A stretch of DNA of 64,000 nt from Streptomyces sp. RFCAC02 (GTDB taxonomy: Bacteria; Actinomycetota; Actinomycetes; Streptomycetales; Streptomycetaceae). This document shows positions 36,416-53,535 of the stretch, in pieces (position 1 is the first letter of the stretch; each line of letters begins with the position of its first letter). The DNA is taken from contig NZ_SAUH01000001.1 in assembly GCF_004193175.1 (NCBI RefSeq), positions 2,521,501 through 2,585,500 on the forward strand. The letters are read 5' to 3'. Both the position numbers and the translations under genes were made by a program. The notes beneath the pieces are model-generated. The model worked only from the letters and a program-made list of their open reading frames with translations, made no database searches and was not told the DNA's origin.

Positions 36416-36807
36416 GCGTCGTCCCCCTTCCGGGCGGCGGGGACGGCCGGGTCGGGGTCGAGCTCGGCGCGCAGTTCGTCGGCCAGCGGGTCGAACCTGC
36501 GGCCCGCGTAGCGGGAGTAGAGGATGGCGATGCCGAACGTCGTGACGAACTGGAGGAGTCCGAAGACGAGCGCGACGTTGGCGCTGCCCACGATCTTGTG
36601 CGCCATCACACCGCGCGCGTAGGCCGACATCAGGACGTACAGCAGGTACCAGGCGAGGAACACGACGCTCGCCGGCAGGACGAAGCGGACGAGTCGGCTC
36701 CGCAGTTCGCGGAACCTCGGGTCGTCGTGCATCGCGGCCGACCGCGCCTCCAGATCACCGCCCGGTGGCCCGCCGGCTTCGGGAACGGAATGCGGCGTCG
36801 TCGTCAT
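36412..36807 (-). CDS. DUF485 membrane protein, symporter partner
   Basis: 131 residues with a DUF485 core: FRELRSRLVRFVLPASVVFL, WYLLYVLMSAYA and the second helix VALVFGLLQFVTTFGIAILYS followed by YSRYAGRRFDPLADE. Such proteins (YjcH/MctB type) are encoded with ActP/MctC carriers. It starts the two-gene operon; ATG 36807 is 194 bp from tuf. Confidence 0.9.
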   Translation of the reverse strand: MTTTPHSVPEAGGPPGGDLEARSAAMHDDPRFRELRSRLVRFVLPASVVFLAWYLLYVLMSAYARGVMAHKIVGSANVALVFGLLQFVTTFGIAILYSRYAGRRFDPLADELRAELDPDPAVPAARKGDDA

Positions 36808-36947
36808 TCACCAGCTCCTGTCAGGGGGGACGAGTGCTCCGGAAAGGCAAGGAGCGTCACACACCCTGCCGGAACCCTCGCAGCCTCACGCGGTGAACGG
36901 TCGATATCAGCGCCGAACGGACGACGGCGCGCGCCCGGAACGCGAGA

Positions 36948-36978
36948 ACCCCACCCCCCGCGGTGCGGGGAGTGGGGT
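36948..36978 (-). terminator. tuf terminator
   Basis: A 14-bp stem with one mismatch and a 3-nt loop, arms ACCCCACCCCCCGC and GCGGGGAGTGGGGT, 24 bp past the tuf stop. It ends the str operon. Confidence 0.8.
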
Positions 36979-37001
36979 CCAGGTCGCCCTGAGGCGTCAG
37001 G

Positions 37002-38195
<1,194 letters not shown>

Positions 38196-38291
38196 TGGGG
38201 TCCTCCTGTGGACTGATGCTGTACGCCCGTCCGCGGTGCGCGAGCGGGTTTCAGGATGATCGACCGAACCGGTCAGGACCCCGAGGGGGAT

Positions 38292-38344
38292 GCCCTTGAC
38301 CGCTTCGCTGAAGGGCTGGGCGACCGGGGGCGCGAGGCCCCCGG
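38292..38344 (-). terminator. Hairpins between fusA and tuf
   Basis: Two GC-rich hairpins follow fusA: CCGGGGGC/GCCCCCGG with a GCGAG loop (38324-38344) and GCCCTT/AAGGGC with a 13-nt loop (38292-38316). They may attenuate read-through into tuf or process the mRNA. Confidence 0.5.
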
Positions 38345-38370
38345 ACACCCTCTGGCTCCAGCCTAAAGGG

Positions 38371-40491
<2,121 letters not shown>

Positions 40492-40528
40492 ATGGCTTCA
40501 GTCTTCTCTCGGTCTCGATGGGGCGCGA

Positions 40529-40999
40529 CTACCAGCGGTAGTGCGCGAAGGCCTTGTTGGATTCGGCCATCTTGTGGGTGTCCTCGCGCTTCTTGACGGA
40601 GGCACCCAGCCCGTTCGACGCGTCGAGCAGCTCGTTCATCAGTCGCTCGGTCATCGTCTTCTCACGACGGGCGCGCGAGTAGCCCACCAGCCAGCGCAGG
40701 GCCAGGGTGGAGGAACGGCCCGGCTTGACCTCGATCGGCACCTGGTAGGTGGCGCCACCGACGCGGCGGGACTTGACCTCGATGGTGGGCTTGACGTTCT
40801 CCAGGGCGCGCTTCAGGGTGATGACCGGGTCGTTGCCGGTCTTCTCCCGCAGGCCCTCCATGGCGCCGTAGACGATGCGCTCGGCGGTGGAGCGCTTGCC
40901 GTTCAGCAGCACCTTGTTGATCAGCGACGTCACCAGAGGGGAGCCGTAGACCGGGTCGATGTGAACCGGACGCTTCGGGGCAGGGCCCTTACGAGGCAT
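40529..40999 (-). CDS. rpsG: 30S ribosomal protein S7
   Basis: 156 residues: [20 protein letters not shown] start and [20 protein letters not shown], with the usual C-terminal AFAHYRW. It organises the 16S head. Starts 2 nt after rpsL; S7 is the autoregulator of the str operon in E. coli. Confidence 0.98.
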   Translation of the reverse strand: MPRKGPAPKRPVHIDPVYGSPLVTSLINKVLLNGKRSTAERIVYGAMEGLREKTGNDPVITLKRALENVKPTIEVKSRRVGGATYQVPIEVKPGRSSTLALRWLVGYSRARREKTMTERLMNELLDASNGLGASVKKREDTHKMAESNKAFAHYRW

Positions 41000-41001
41000 T
41001 C

Positions 41002-41373
41002 TTACTTCTCCTTCTTGGCGCCGTAGCGGCTGCGGGCCTGCTTGCGGTTCTTGACACCCTGGGTGTCGAGGGAACCGCGGATGATCTTGTAACGGACACC
41101 CGGCAGGTCCTTCACACGGCCACCGCGCACCAGCACGATGGAGTGCTCCTGAAGGTTGTGGTTCTCGCCCGGAATGTAGGCCGTGACCTCGATCCCGTTG
41201 CTCAGTCGCACACGGGCGACCTTGCGGAGGGCCGAGTTCGGCTTCTTCGGGGTCGTCGTGAACACACGCGTGCAGACCCCGCGGCGCTGGGGCGAACCCT
41301 CGAGCGCGGGCGTCTTGTTCTTCTCGACCTTGTCCTGCCGGCCCTTGCGGACCAGCTGCTGGATCGTTGGCAC
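41002..41373 (-). CDS. rpsL: 30S ribosomal protein S12
   Basis: 123 residues: [20 protein letters not shown] start. The streptomycin-site lysines in [12 protein letters not shown] and [12 protein letters not shown] are wild type, so no rpsL-type resistance is expected. GTG 41373 has GGAG upstream. First gene of the str operon with a long leader. Confidence 0.98.
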   Translation of the reverse strand: MPTIQQLVRKGRQDKVEKNKTPALEGSPQRRGVCTRVFTTTPKKPNSALRKVARVRLSNGIEVTAYIPGENHNLQEHSIVLVRGGRVKDLPGVRYKIIRGSLDTQGVKNRKQARSRYGAKKEK

Positions 41374-41425
41374 CGTATCTCCGGTTTCTCTGTGCCGATC
41401 TCGTTGAAGCTAACCTGGGCCACCA

Positions 41426-41449
41426 CCGACCCACGCGGTCGGGTGTGTC
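41426..41449 (-). promoter_or_regulatory. Leader hairpin shared with S10 operon
   Basis: Minus strand CGACACACCCGACCGCGTGG then GTCGG: same as the S10 leader element except A for G at one position. It forms a CCGACC/GGTCGG stem about 55 nt before rpsL. Confidence 0.55.
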
Positions 41450-41561
41450 GGAGAGACTGCGGACAACCGCGCTCCTCGCGAGGCGGGGAGGTGAGGTGCG
41501 CAGATCCCGGAGTCCGCACTGCGGCGAAAAAGCGCAGGGGACACCCCAGGCACAAGGTCAG

Positions 41562-41590
41562 AGGGTACCTATCGCACGCGCCGGGGTCAA
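41562..41590 (-). promoter_or_regulatory. str operon promoter
   Basis: TTGACC (41590-41585), 17-bp spacer, TACCCT (41567-41562), followed by CTGACC. This is a near-consensus vegetative promoter about 190 nt upstream of rpsL. Confidence 0.75.
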
Positions 41591-41658
41591 AACGAATCCG
41601 TCAAGCCCCCGTGCCGGGCGGAACGGCCCTTCCGGCCACCACGGCACCACCACGCGGA

Positions 41659-41700
41659 ACGGCCCGCCCGGGCGGCTCGGAAGCCACCCGGACGGGCCGT
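41659..41700 (-). terminator. rpoC terminator
   Basis: A long stem with arms ACGGCCCG-C-CCGGG and CCCGG-A-CGGGCCGT and an inner GGCT/AGCC hairpin, 31 bp after the rpoC stop. Confidence 0.8.
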
Positions 41701-41730
41701 GGAACGCCGTACGCGCGACGGCGGGCCGGC

Positions 41731-45639
<3,909 letters not shown>

Positions 45640-45736
45640 TCTCGTCAATCCCTCTCAGGGTCGTGTGTGGTGGTCTGAACGGGGTCCCGGGGCTGGCCGG
45701 GGAGGCCGTGTCGCGGCGCCTCCCCGGCCGGACCCG

Positions 45737-48700
45737 TCAGACCTCTTCGACGCTGCTCGGCTCGCGCCGGGACAGGTCGATGCCGAGCTCCTCCGCGGCG
45801 CGGAAGACGTCCTCGTCGGTGTCGCGCATCTCGATGGACATGCCGTCGCTGGACAGCACCTCCACGTTGAGGCACAGGGACTGCATCTCCTTGATGAGCA
45901 CCTTGAAGGACTCCGGGATGCCGGGCTCCGGGATGTTCTCGCCCTTGACGATGGCCTCGTAGACCTTCACGCGGCCGGTCACGTCGTCGGACTTGATCGT
46001 CAGGAGTTCCTGGAGGGCGTAGGCGGCGCCGTACGCCTCCAGCGCCCACACCTCCATCTCGCCGAAGCGCTGACCGCCGAACTGGGCCTTACCACCCAGC
46101 GGCTGCTGGGTGATCATCGAGTACGGTCCGGTGGACCTGGCGTGCAGCTTGTCGTCCACGAGGTGGTGCAGCTTGAGGATGTACATGTAGCCGATGGAGA
46201 TCGGGTCGGGGAACGGCTCCCCGGACCGGCCGTCGTACAGCCGCGCCTTGCCGGACGGCAGGACCAGGCGGTCGCCGTCGCGGTTCGGGATGGTGGACTC
46301 GAAGAGGCCGGCCATCTCGTCCTCGCGGGCGCCGTCGAACACCGGGGTGGCGACGTTCGTGCCGGGGTCGACGTCGTCGGCGCCGATGGCGGCGAGGCGC
46401 TCCTTCCACTCCGCGTCGGTGCCCTCGACCTTCCAGCCCTGGGAGGCGAGCCACCCGAGGTGGATCTCCAGGACCTGGCCCGGGTTCATGCGGGAGGGGA
46501 CGCCCAGCGGGTTCAGGATGATGTCCACCGGGGTGCCGTCCTCCATGAACGGCATGTCCTCGACGGGCAGGATCTTGGAGATGACGCCCTTGTTGCCGTG
46601 GCGGCCGGCGAGCTTGTCACCGTCGGTGATCTTGCGCTTCTGGGCCACGTAGACGCGGACGAGCTGGTTCACGCCGGGCGGCAGCTCGTCGCCCTCCTCG
46701 CGGTCGAAGACGCGCACGCCGATGACCTTGCCGGTCTCGCCGTGCGGCACCTTCAGGGAGGTGTCGCGGACCTCACGGGCCTTCTCGCCGAAGATGGCGC
46801 GCAGCAGGCGCTCCTCCGGGGTCAGCTCGGTCTCGCCCTTCGGGGTGACCTTGCCGACCAGGATGTCGCCGGCCTCGACCTCGGCGCCGATGCGGATGAT
46901 GCCGCGGTCGTCGAGGTCGGCGAGGACCTCCTCGGAGACGTTCGGGATGTCCCGGGTGATCTCCTCGGGGCCGAGCTTGGTGTCGCGGGCGTCGACCTCG
47001 TGCTCCTCGATGTGGATCGAGGAGAGGACGTCGTCCTGCACCAGGCGCTGGGAGAGGATGATCGCGTCCTCGTAGTTGTAGCCCTCCCACGGCATGAACG
47101 CGACGAGCAGGTTCTTGCCGAGGGCCATCTCACCGCGCTCGGTGGACGGGCCGTCGGCGATGACCTGGCCGGTCACGACGCGGTCGCCCTCCTCGACCAG
47201 GACCTTCTGGTTGAAGGAGGTGCCCTGGTTGGAGCGGTGGAACTTCGCCAGCCGGTGCGTGACGTTGGTGCCGTCGTCGTACTGGACGGTGATGTAGTCG
47301 GCCGAGACGTCGGTGATGACGCCGTCCCGGTCGGCCTTGATGACGTCGCCGGCGTCCACGGCCGAGCGGTACTCCATGCCGGTGCCGACCAGCGGCGCCT
47401 CGGCCTGGATGAGCGGCACGGCCTGGCGCATCATGTTCGAGCCCATGAGGGCGCGGTTCGCGTCGTCGTGCTCGAGGAACGGGATCATGGCGGTCGCGAC
47501 CGACACCATCTGGCGCGGCGAGACGTCCATGTAGTCGACCTCGGTGCCCGGCACGTAGTCGACCTCACCGCCGCGGCGGCGGACCAGGACGCGGGACTCG
47601 GCGAAGCGGTAGTCGTCGGTCAGGCGGGCGTTCGCCTGGGCGATGACGAACCGGTCCTCCTCGTCGGCGGTCAGGTAGTTGACCTCGTCGGTGACGACGC
47701 CCTCGGTGACCTTGCGGTACGGGGTCTCGACGAAGCCGAACGCGTTGACCCGGCCGAAGGCGGCCAGCGAGCCGATGAGGCCGATGTTCGGACCCTCGGG
47801 GTCTCGATCGGGCACATGCGGCCGTAGTGCGAGGGGTGCACGTCACGGACCTCCAGGCCGGCCCGCTCACGGCTGAGGCCGCCGGGACCCAGCGCCGACA
47901 GGCGGCGCTTGTGGGTGAGCCCGGAGAGCGGGTTGGTCTGGTCCATGAACTGGGAGAGCTGGCTGGTGCCGAAGAACTCCTTGATGGAGGCGACGACCGG
48001 CCGGATGTTGATCAGGGTCTGGGGCGTGATCGCCTCGACGTCCTGGGTGGTCATGCGCTCGCGGACGACGCGCTCCATGCGGGCCAGGCCGGTGCGGACC
48101 TGGTTCTGGATGAGCTCGCCGACGTTGCGCAGGCGGCGGTTGCCGAAGTGGTCGATGTCGTCGGTCTCGACGACGATCGTCCGGCCCGCGGAGGTGGTGG
48201 TCTCCGTCTCACCGGCGTGCAGGCGGACCAGGTACTTGATCGTGGCGACGATGTCCTCGACGGTCAGGACACCGGCGTCCAGCGGCTCGTCACCGCCGAG
48301 CTTCTTGTTGATCTTGTACCGGCCGACCTTGGCCAGGTCGTACCGCTTCGGGTTGAAGTACAGGTTCTCCAGGAGGGTCTGCGCGGCCTCGCGGGTCGGC
48401 GGCTCGCCCGGACGGAGCTTGCGGTAGATGTCGAGCAGCGCGTCGTCCTGCCCCTGGGTGTGGTCCTTCTCCAGGGTGGCGCGCATCGACTCGTAGTCGC
48501 CGAACTCCTCGAGGATCTGGTCCGAGGTCCAGCCCAGGGCCTTCAGCAGCACGGTGACGGACTGCTTGCGCTTGCGGTCGATGCGCACGCCGACCATGTC
48601 GCGCTTGTCGATCTCCATCTCCAGCCAGGCACCCCGGGACGGGATGATCTTGGCGGAGAAGAGGTCCTTGTCCGAGGTCTTGTCGATGCTGCTGTCGAAG

Positions 48701-49221
48701 TAGACGCCCGGGGAACGGACGAGCTGCGAGACGACGACGCGCTCGGTACCGTTGATGCAGAAGGTGCCCTTGTCCGTCATGAGCGGGAAGTCGCCCATGA
48801 ACACCGTCTGGGACTTGATCTCACCGGTCTCGTTGTTCGTGAACTCGGCGGTGACGAAGAGCGGCGCGGCGTACGTGAAGTCGCGCTCCTTGCACTCGTC
48901 GATCGAGTTCTTCGGCGGCTCGAAACGGTGGTCCCGGAACGTCAGGGACATGGACCCGGAGAAGTCCTCGATCGGGGAGATCTCCTCGAAGATCTCCTCC
49001 AGACCGGACTTCCGGGGAACGTCCTGTCCACTGTCAAGCGCGGCCTCGACGCGGGCTTTCCAGGCGTCGTTGCCGAGGAGCCAGTCAAAGCTCTCGGTCT
49101 GCAGCGCAAGGAGATTCGGAACCTCGAGAGGCTCCTTGATCTTCGCAAAAGAGACACGCAGGGGTGCGGTGCTGGTGCCGTTATTCGTACTGTTGGTCGA
49201 GGCGTTGCGCGAGGCGGCCAA
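45737..49221 (-). CDS. rpoB: DNA-directed RNA polymerase subunit beta, frame broken by one missing base
   Basis: The gene spans 3485 nt, one short of the 3486 needed for the standard 1161 residues. It starts at TTG 49221 (MAASRNAST...; GGAAGGA upstream), as in other Streptomyces. The frame is correct through GRMCPIETP, then shifts; one base over it resumes at [20 protein letters not shown] and reads on to the normal end REPSSVEEV. The break is in CCCC (47798-47801), where ACC CCC GAG needs five Cs. The rifampicin region ([34 protein letters not shown]) is wild type. An essential gene cannot be broken here, so an under-called homopolymer is the likely cause. Confidence 0.96.
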
Positions 49222-49310
49222 GAGGGGGTCCTTCCGAGGGCTCGGACTCTCTGCGCGCGTACCGGCCCCCCTGGTGACGGGCAGGGAGCAGCTAGGCAGC
49301 GCAAAGGGTC

Positions 49311-49340
49311 AGTGTAGCCACAAGGCCCACTGATGTCCAA
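49311..49340 (-). promoter_or_regulatory. rpoBC promoter
   Basis: TTGGAC (49340-49335), 18-bp spacer, TACACT (49316-49311), then GACCC. A good vegetative promoter placed between the rplL hairpin and rpoB, allowing polymerase genes to be expressed apart from rplJL. Confidence 0.75.
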
Positions 49341-49601
49341 TGCCTCTATCGACCAACGAGCCCTCGGTGTCCTCGTGCCGTGCCTTCCGTGATCCACGCC
49401 CGGCCGCCTCGGTCGCCGGCCGCGGATCTTCCTGCCGCATCACTTCCCACTCCGCCGGACATCCATGCCTCGGATCATGAACCGTTCCGGCGGCGCGACC
49501 TGAGAATCGCGCGCCCGCTCCGGTTCGTCAAGGCCCCCGGGGTGACCGAAGATCACCATACCCGCCTCCCCGGCGGGGGCAAGGAGGCGGCCGCCACAAC
49601 G

Positions 49602-49639
49602 CCCAGGGGCGATCACCCTGCTGGGTGATCGCCCCTGGG
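49602..49639 (-). terminator. 17-bp hairpin after rplL
   Basis: A perfect 17-bp stem (CCCAGGGGCGATCACCC with GGGTGATCGCCCCTGGG) and TGCT loop, 51 bp past rplL. It is a strong terminator or attenuator between the ribosomal and polymerase genes. Confidence 0.85.
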
Positions 49640-49689
49640 AGGCCCCCCGCCGGACGGCAGGGGGCCGCTGTCGCGTCAGCGGCAGAGGG

Positions 49690-50076
49690 TCACTTGACCT
49701 CGACACCGGCGCCGGCGCCCTCGAGGGACTCCTTGGCCTTGTCGGCGGCCTCCTTGTTGACCTTCTCGAGGACGGGCTTCGGGGCGCCGTCCACCAGCTC
49801 CTTGGCCTCCTTCAGACCCAGGGAGGTCAGCTCGCGCACGACCTTGATGACCTGGATCTTCTTGTCACCGGCGCTGGTGAGGACGACGTCGAACTCGTCC
49901 TTCTCCGGCTCGGCCTCGGCGGCGGCGCCACCACCCTGGGCGGGCAGGGCGACGGCGGCCGGCGCGGCGGCCTCGACGTCGAACTTCTCCTCGAACTTCT
50001 TCACGAAGTCCGACAGCTCCAGCAGGGTCATGCCGGCAAACTCTTCGAGCAGCTCGTCCTGGCTCAGCTTCGCCAT
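49690..50076 (-). CDS. rplL: 50S ribosomal protein L7/L12
   Basis: 128 residues: N-terminal dimerisation region ([20 protein letters not shown]), an Ala-rich hinge, and the factor-binding C-terminal domain ([33 protein letters not shown]). It forms the stalk recruiting translation GTPases. Follows rplJ by 78 bp. Confidence 0.98.
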   Translation of the reverse strand: MAKLSQDELLEEFAGMTLLELSDFVKKFEEKFDVEAAAPAAVALPAQGGGAAAEAEPEKDEFDVVLTSAGDKKIQVIKVVRELTSLGLKEAKELVDGAPKPVLEKVNKEAADKAKESLEGAGAGVEVK

Positions 50077-50154
50077 GATGGCGGTCCTTCCATGTCTCTG
50101 GGTCCCTCGGCGGGTGCCGGGAACACAACCGGGGGTGGTGCGGGCGGCGTCTGC

Positions 50155-50700
50155 CTACTCCGACGGAGTGGCCTCGCCGGAACCGCCCTTTTCGACCTTC
50201 TCGCGCAGCGCGTCCGCGGTGCGGACGAACTTCGTGAGCGGGGCCTGGAAGGTCGCCGCGGCCTTGGCCATGGACGCCTTCATGCCGCCGGCCAGCTTGG
50301 CCAGCAGCACCTCGCGGGACTCGAGGTCCGCGAGCTTCTCGATCTCCGCCGCGCTCAGGGGCTTGCCGTCGAGGACACCGCCCTTGATGACGAGCGCGGG
50401 GTTCTCCTTGGCGAAGTTGCGCAGGCCCTTCGCCGTCTCGACCGGGTCACCGGTCACGAACGCGACGGCCGTGGAGCCCTTGAAGAACTCGTCGAGCCCG
50501 GTGACCCCGGCCTCGTTGGCCGCGATCTTGCTCAGCGTGTTCTTCGCCACACGGTACTGGGCGTTCTCACCGAGTGAACGGCGCAGCTGCTTGAGCTGGG
50601 CCACGGTGAGACCGGTGTACGCGGTGACGACGGCCGCGTGGGAGTTCTCGAACTTCTCCTTGATCTCCGCAACCGCCGCGCCCTTGTCGGTGCTCGCCAT
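50155..50700 (-). CDS. rplJ: 50S ribosomal protein L10
   Basis: 181 residues: [20 protein letters not shown] and [17 protein letters not shown] are diagnostic. Base of the L12 stalk, and in many bacteria the translational repressor of its own operon through the leader. A GGAAGGAGGG-type ribosome site precedes ATG 50700. Confidence 0.98.
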   Translation of the reverse strand: MASTDKGAAVAEIKEKFENSHAAVVTAYTGLTVAQLKQLRRSLGENAQYRVAKNTLSKIAANEAGVTGLDEFFKGSTAVAFVTGDPVETAKGLRNFAKENPALVIKGGVLDGKPLSAAEIEKLADLESREVLLAKLAGGMKASMAKAAATFQAPLTKFVRTADALREKVEKGGSGEATPSE

Positions 50701-51031
50701 AACCTCGGCCCTCCTTCCGGGACTTTCCGGGTGATTCGAACCGCACGGAAGGGAGCTGGACGCAAACGAAACGCCCCGGCGCTGGCGCTCGGGGCGGACG
50801 GTCCGGGCTCGTACGACGGCCCGGGGGTGGACACCGGGTCTGCCATGAGCGCCTGGAGGTCATGCACGAACACCTGCGCAGGTCGCCCGCATCAGCGGAT
50901 CCTTCGGCCCTCGCACATCCGTACGGACGCACGACGGCAACCAGCGGTCTTTGGCTTCACAGGAAGGGTAGGCCAGTGCCCGCCGCCGACGCAAATCCGG
51001 CGGCGGGCACGAACGGGACCCGGCGGGGCGC
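50701..51031 (-). promoter_or_regulatory. rplJ leader (L10-type) and promoter region
   Basis: 331 bp with no gene: an approximately 260-nt leader before rplJ, starting at the promoter 50965-50994. It contains several GC-rich hairpins, among them CCCCGGCGC/GCGCTCGGGG-like arms near 50780-50795. Such long leaders bind the L10(L12)4 complex in other bacteria; that function here is inference. Confidence 0.55.
50965..50994 (-). promoter_or_regulatory. rplJL promoter
   Basis: TTGCGT (50994-50989), 18-bp spacer, TACCCT (50970-50965), about 265 nt upstream of rplJ. Confidence 0.65.
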
Positions 51032-51994
51032 TCAGCCCGCCTGCGTGTCCGACGAGGACTCGGCCAGCTCCGCGATGCTCACCGTCTCGCCGTCGACGGG
51101 CGGCTGGACGTCCACCTCGGTGCCGAAGTCGCTGTAGGTGATCTCGTACGTCACCGGCCCGGCGTTCGTCTCGTACTCCTGGCGCAGACGCACCGGGAAG
51201 TCGTCCTCGTTCACCCACACGTCGATCGTGTAGCTGTCGATGCCCTGCTGCTCGGCGGTCTCGGTGAGCTGCTCGCGCTGCTCCTCGGTGAGCCCGTCCC
51301 CGCCGCCGGCGGACAGGGCCTCCTCGACCGTGACGGTGCCCCGGTAGTGCTCGGCCTCCTCGCCGCCGACCTCCTCCTCGCCGGCGGACTCGATCTCCGG
51401 CGACGACAGCAGGAGCGCGATCTGCCGCCCCGGGTCCTGGGCGGCCGTGGCCATGCCGTCGGCCAGCCCGCGGGCGAGCGCGTCGTCGCCGTCCCGCTCG
51501 GCCTCCTCGGCCAGCTCGGCCAGGTCGATGCGCAGCCAGTGGCGGCCGTCGAAGGACTCGGCCAGGGTGTCGCCCAGGTCGGCCCACATCGTGTCGCCCT
51601 GCCACAGCACCGGGAGGCTGTCCGGCGCGCCGGTCCCGCCGCCGCCGAGGGCGGCGCCCTCGATCGTCGCGTCGAGCGCGGGCTCGTCGCCCCAGGCCAT
51701 GTCGCCGCTGAACCGCACCTCGCCGCCCATGGCGTCGGAGCCGGTCAGGGTCGCGTCGAACGCGGCGGACCGCGTGCCGTCAGCGCTGTCGGCCGCCGCG
51801 CGGACCGCCTCGGCCGCGTCCCCCGACCCGCCGTCTCCTCCCGCCCCCTCCGAGGCCGCCGAACCGCTGTCGCCGCCACCGCCGGACTCGTCGTCGCCCC
51901 CGCCCCCGCAGGCGGCCGTACCGGCCAGCAGCAGCACGGCGGCGCCTCCCAGGGCGGTGGTCCGCGTCCACGAGCGCACACGTGTCGATCGCAT
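51032..51994 (-). CDS. Secreted lipoprotein, LolA/LppX-like fold
   Basis: 320 residues. The signal peptide ends in a lipobox LLLAGTAAC with Cys as lipidation site, followed by a Gly/Asp/Ser-rich linker. The mature part has repeated beta-strand patterns (FDATLTGSDAMGGEVRFSGD, LPVLWQGDTMWADLGD, YTIDVWVNEDDFPVRLRQEY) as in LppX/LprG-type lipid-binding lipoproteins. ATG 51994 is chosen because it begins the basic signal sequence. Its place between rplA and rplJ is conserved in Streptomyces. Likely anchored on the outer face of the membrane. Confidence 0.82.
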   Translation of the reverse strand: MRSTRVRSWTRTTALGGAAVLLLAGTAACGGGGDDESGGGGDSGSAASEGAGGDGGSGDAAEAVRAAADSADGTRSAAFDATLTGSDAMGGEVRFSGDMAWGDEPALDATIEGAALGGGGTGAPDSLPVLWQGDTMWADLGDTLAESFDGRHWLRIDLAELAEEAERDGDDALARGLADGMATAAQDPGRQIALLLSSPEIESAGEEEVGGEEAEHYRGTVTVEEALSAGGGDGLTEEQREQLTETAEQQGIDSYTIDVWVNEDDFPVRLRQEYETNAGPVTYEITYSDFGTEVDVQPPVDGETVSIAELAESSSDTQAG

Positions 51995-52096
51995 GTCTGT
52001 CCCCTCAGACCGTGGTCGGGTGTCGTGCATGCTCGTCTTCCACGGGATGTGGACGGTTACTCCCCGCATACGGCGGTGTTCCGGGGGAACACGGGA

Positions 52097-52128
52097 ACCG
52101 CCCCCGCGCCACGGGGCGCGGGGGCGGT
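52097..52128 (-). terminator. rplKA terminator
   Basis: A perfect 14-bp stem (ACCGCCCCCGCGCC with GGCGCGGGGGCGGT) and ACGG loop, 26 bp past the rplA stop. Confidence 0.85.
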
Positions 52129-52153
52129 CTCGGTGTTGCTGTCGCGGCGTGCG

Positions 52154-52870
52154 TCAGACGAGGGAGTCCTCGGTGAGCAGGTCGCGGGTGCGGTTGGTGT
52201 CCACCGGGATGCCGGGGCCGATCGTCGTGCTGATGACGGCCTTCTTGAGGTACCGGCCCTTCGCCGCGGACGGCTTCAGGCGCAGGATCTCCTCCAGGGC
52301 GGCGGCGTAGTTCTCGACGAGCAGACGCTCGTCGAAGGACACCTTGCCGATGATGAAGTGGAGGTTCGCGTGCTTGTCCACGCGGAACTCGATCTTGCCG
52401 CCCTTGATGTCGGTGACGGCCTTGGCGACATCGGGGGTGACGGTGCCGGTCTTCGGGTTCGGCATCAGACCGCGCGGACCGAGGACACGGCCGAGGCGGC
52501 CGACCTTGCCCATGAGGTCCGGGGTGGCGACGACGGCGTCGAAGTCCAGCCAGCCGCCGGCGACACGCTCGATCAGTTCGTCGGAGCCGACGTGGTCGGC
52601 GCCCGCGGCCTCCGCCGCCGCGGCACGGTCACCGGTCGCGAAGACCAGGACCCGGGCGGTCTTGCCGGTGCCGTGCGGGAGGTTGACGGTGCCGCGGACC
52701 ATCTGGTCGGCCTTGCGCGGGTCCACACCCAGGCGCATGGCGACCTCGACGGTCGCGTCGAACTTGGCGGTCGAGGTGTCCTTGGCGAGACGGACGGCCT
52801 CCAGGGGCGCGTAGACGCTGGTCCGGTCGATCCGGGCGTCCGCGCTGCGGAGGTTTTTGCTGCGCTTCAC
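52154..52870 (-). CDS. rplA: 50S ribosomal protein L1
   Basis: 238 residues. GTG 52870 ([15 protein letters not shown]) has GGAG about 7 nt upstream; the longer upstream frame is not conserved. [38 protein letters not shown] and [20 protein letters not shown] are diagnostic. L1 forms the mobile E-site stalk and in many bacteria represses rplKA translation. Confidence 0.97.
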   Translation of the reverse strand: MKRSKNLRSADARIDRTSVYAPLEAVRLAKDTSTAKFDATVEVAMRLGVDPRKADQMVRGTVNLPHGTGKTARVLVFATGDRAAAAEAAGADHVGSDELIERVAGGWLDFDAVVATPDLMGKVGRLGRVLGPRGLMPNPKTGTVTPDVAKAVTDIKGGKIEFRVDKHANLHFIIGKVSFDERLLVENYAAALEEILRLKPSAAKGRYLKKAVISTTIGPGIPVDTNRTRDLLTEDSLV

Positions 52871-52952
52871 TGCTGCTCCAAGCTGGTCGGGAGTCGTGGT
52901 ACGGGCCAGCGCGGGCCCTGCCACGGGAGAAGGGGGACGTGCCGGGAGGCGC

Positions 52953-53384
52953 TCAGCCCTCGACGGTGACGCCCATGGAACGGGCGGTGCCGGCGATGAT
53001 CTTCTCGGCGGCGTCCAGGTCGTTGGCGTTCAGGTCGGGCATCTTGGTGGTGGCGATCTCCCGGACCTGGTCGCGCGTGATCTTGGCGACCTTGGTCTTG
53101 TGGGGCTCGCCGGAGCCCTTCTCCACGCCCGCGGCCTTGAGGATCATCTTCGCGGCCGGCGGGGTCTTCGTGATGAAGGTGAAGGAGCGGTCCTCGTAGA
53201 CCGTGATCTCCACCGGGATGACCCAGCCGCGCTGCGACTCGGTCGCCGCGTTGTAGGCCTTGCAGAACTCCATGATGTTGACGCCGTGCTGGCCGAGCGC
53301 CGGACCGACGGGCGGCGCGGGGTTCGCGGCGCCGGCCTGGATCTGGAGCTTGATCAGCCCGGTGACCTTTTTCCTGGGAGGCAT
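52953..53384 (-). CDS. rplK: 50S ribosomal protein L11
   Basis: 143 residues: [20 protein letters not shown] start, [20 protein letters not shown] and [11 protein letters not shown] end. The thiostrepton-binding N-terminal Pro region looks wild type. L11 is also required for RelA activation. Followed by rplA after 82 bp. Confidence 0.98.
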   Translation of the reverse strand: MPPRKKVTGLIKLQIQAGAANPAPPVGPALGQHGVNIMEFCKAYNAATESQRGWVIPVEITVYEDRSFTFITKTPPAAKMILKAAGVEKGSGEPHKTKVAKITRDQVREIATTKMPDLNANDLDAAEKIIAGTARSMGVTVEG

Positions 53385-53459
53385 GTGTCGGGTCCTCTAC
53401 CTCTGCTGTGTGTTGGGAGTGCCGCCGGACGGGCTCGTCGGCCGGAGGCATACCGGACC

Positions 53460-53487
53460 ACGGTAACGGGTACCGCCTTACGGCCAA
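53460..53487 (-). promoter_or_regulatory. Putative rplKA promoter
   Basis: TTGGCC (53487-53482), 16-bp spacer, TACCGT (53465-53460), about 75 nt before rplK and directly after the nusG terminator. Confidence 0.4.
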
Positions 53488-53489
53488 AA

Positions 53490-53521
53490 TCCGGCCGGCG
53501 CCCCCCTGGGCACCGGCCGGA
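53490..53521 (-). terminator. nusG terminator
   Basis: A 14-bp stem with one mismatch (TCCGGCCGGCGCCC with GGGCACCGGCCGGA), CCCT loop, followed by TTTT on the transcript strand, 15 bp past nusG. Confidence 0.8.
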
Positions 53522-53535
53522 CCGAATCCCGTGGC

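Larger units (their letters stand above)
41374..41730 (-). promoter_or_regulatory. str operon leader and rpoC 3' region
   Basis: No gene is supported in these 357 bp. From the rpsL side it holds an approximately 190-nt leader with the shared hairpin (41426-41449), the promoter at 41562-41590 and the rpoC terminator at 41659-41700. Confidence 0.65.
49222..49689 (-). promoter_or_regulatory. rplL-rpoB intergenic region
   Basis: 468 bp without a supportable gene. It contains the strong hairpin after rplL (49602-49639), the rpoB promoter (49311-49340) and an approximately 85-nt leader before TTG 49221. The middle part shows nothing distinctive. Confidence 0.7.
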
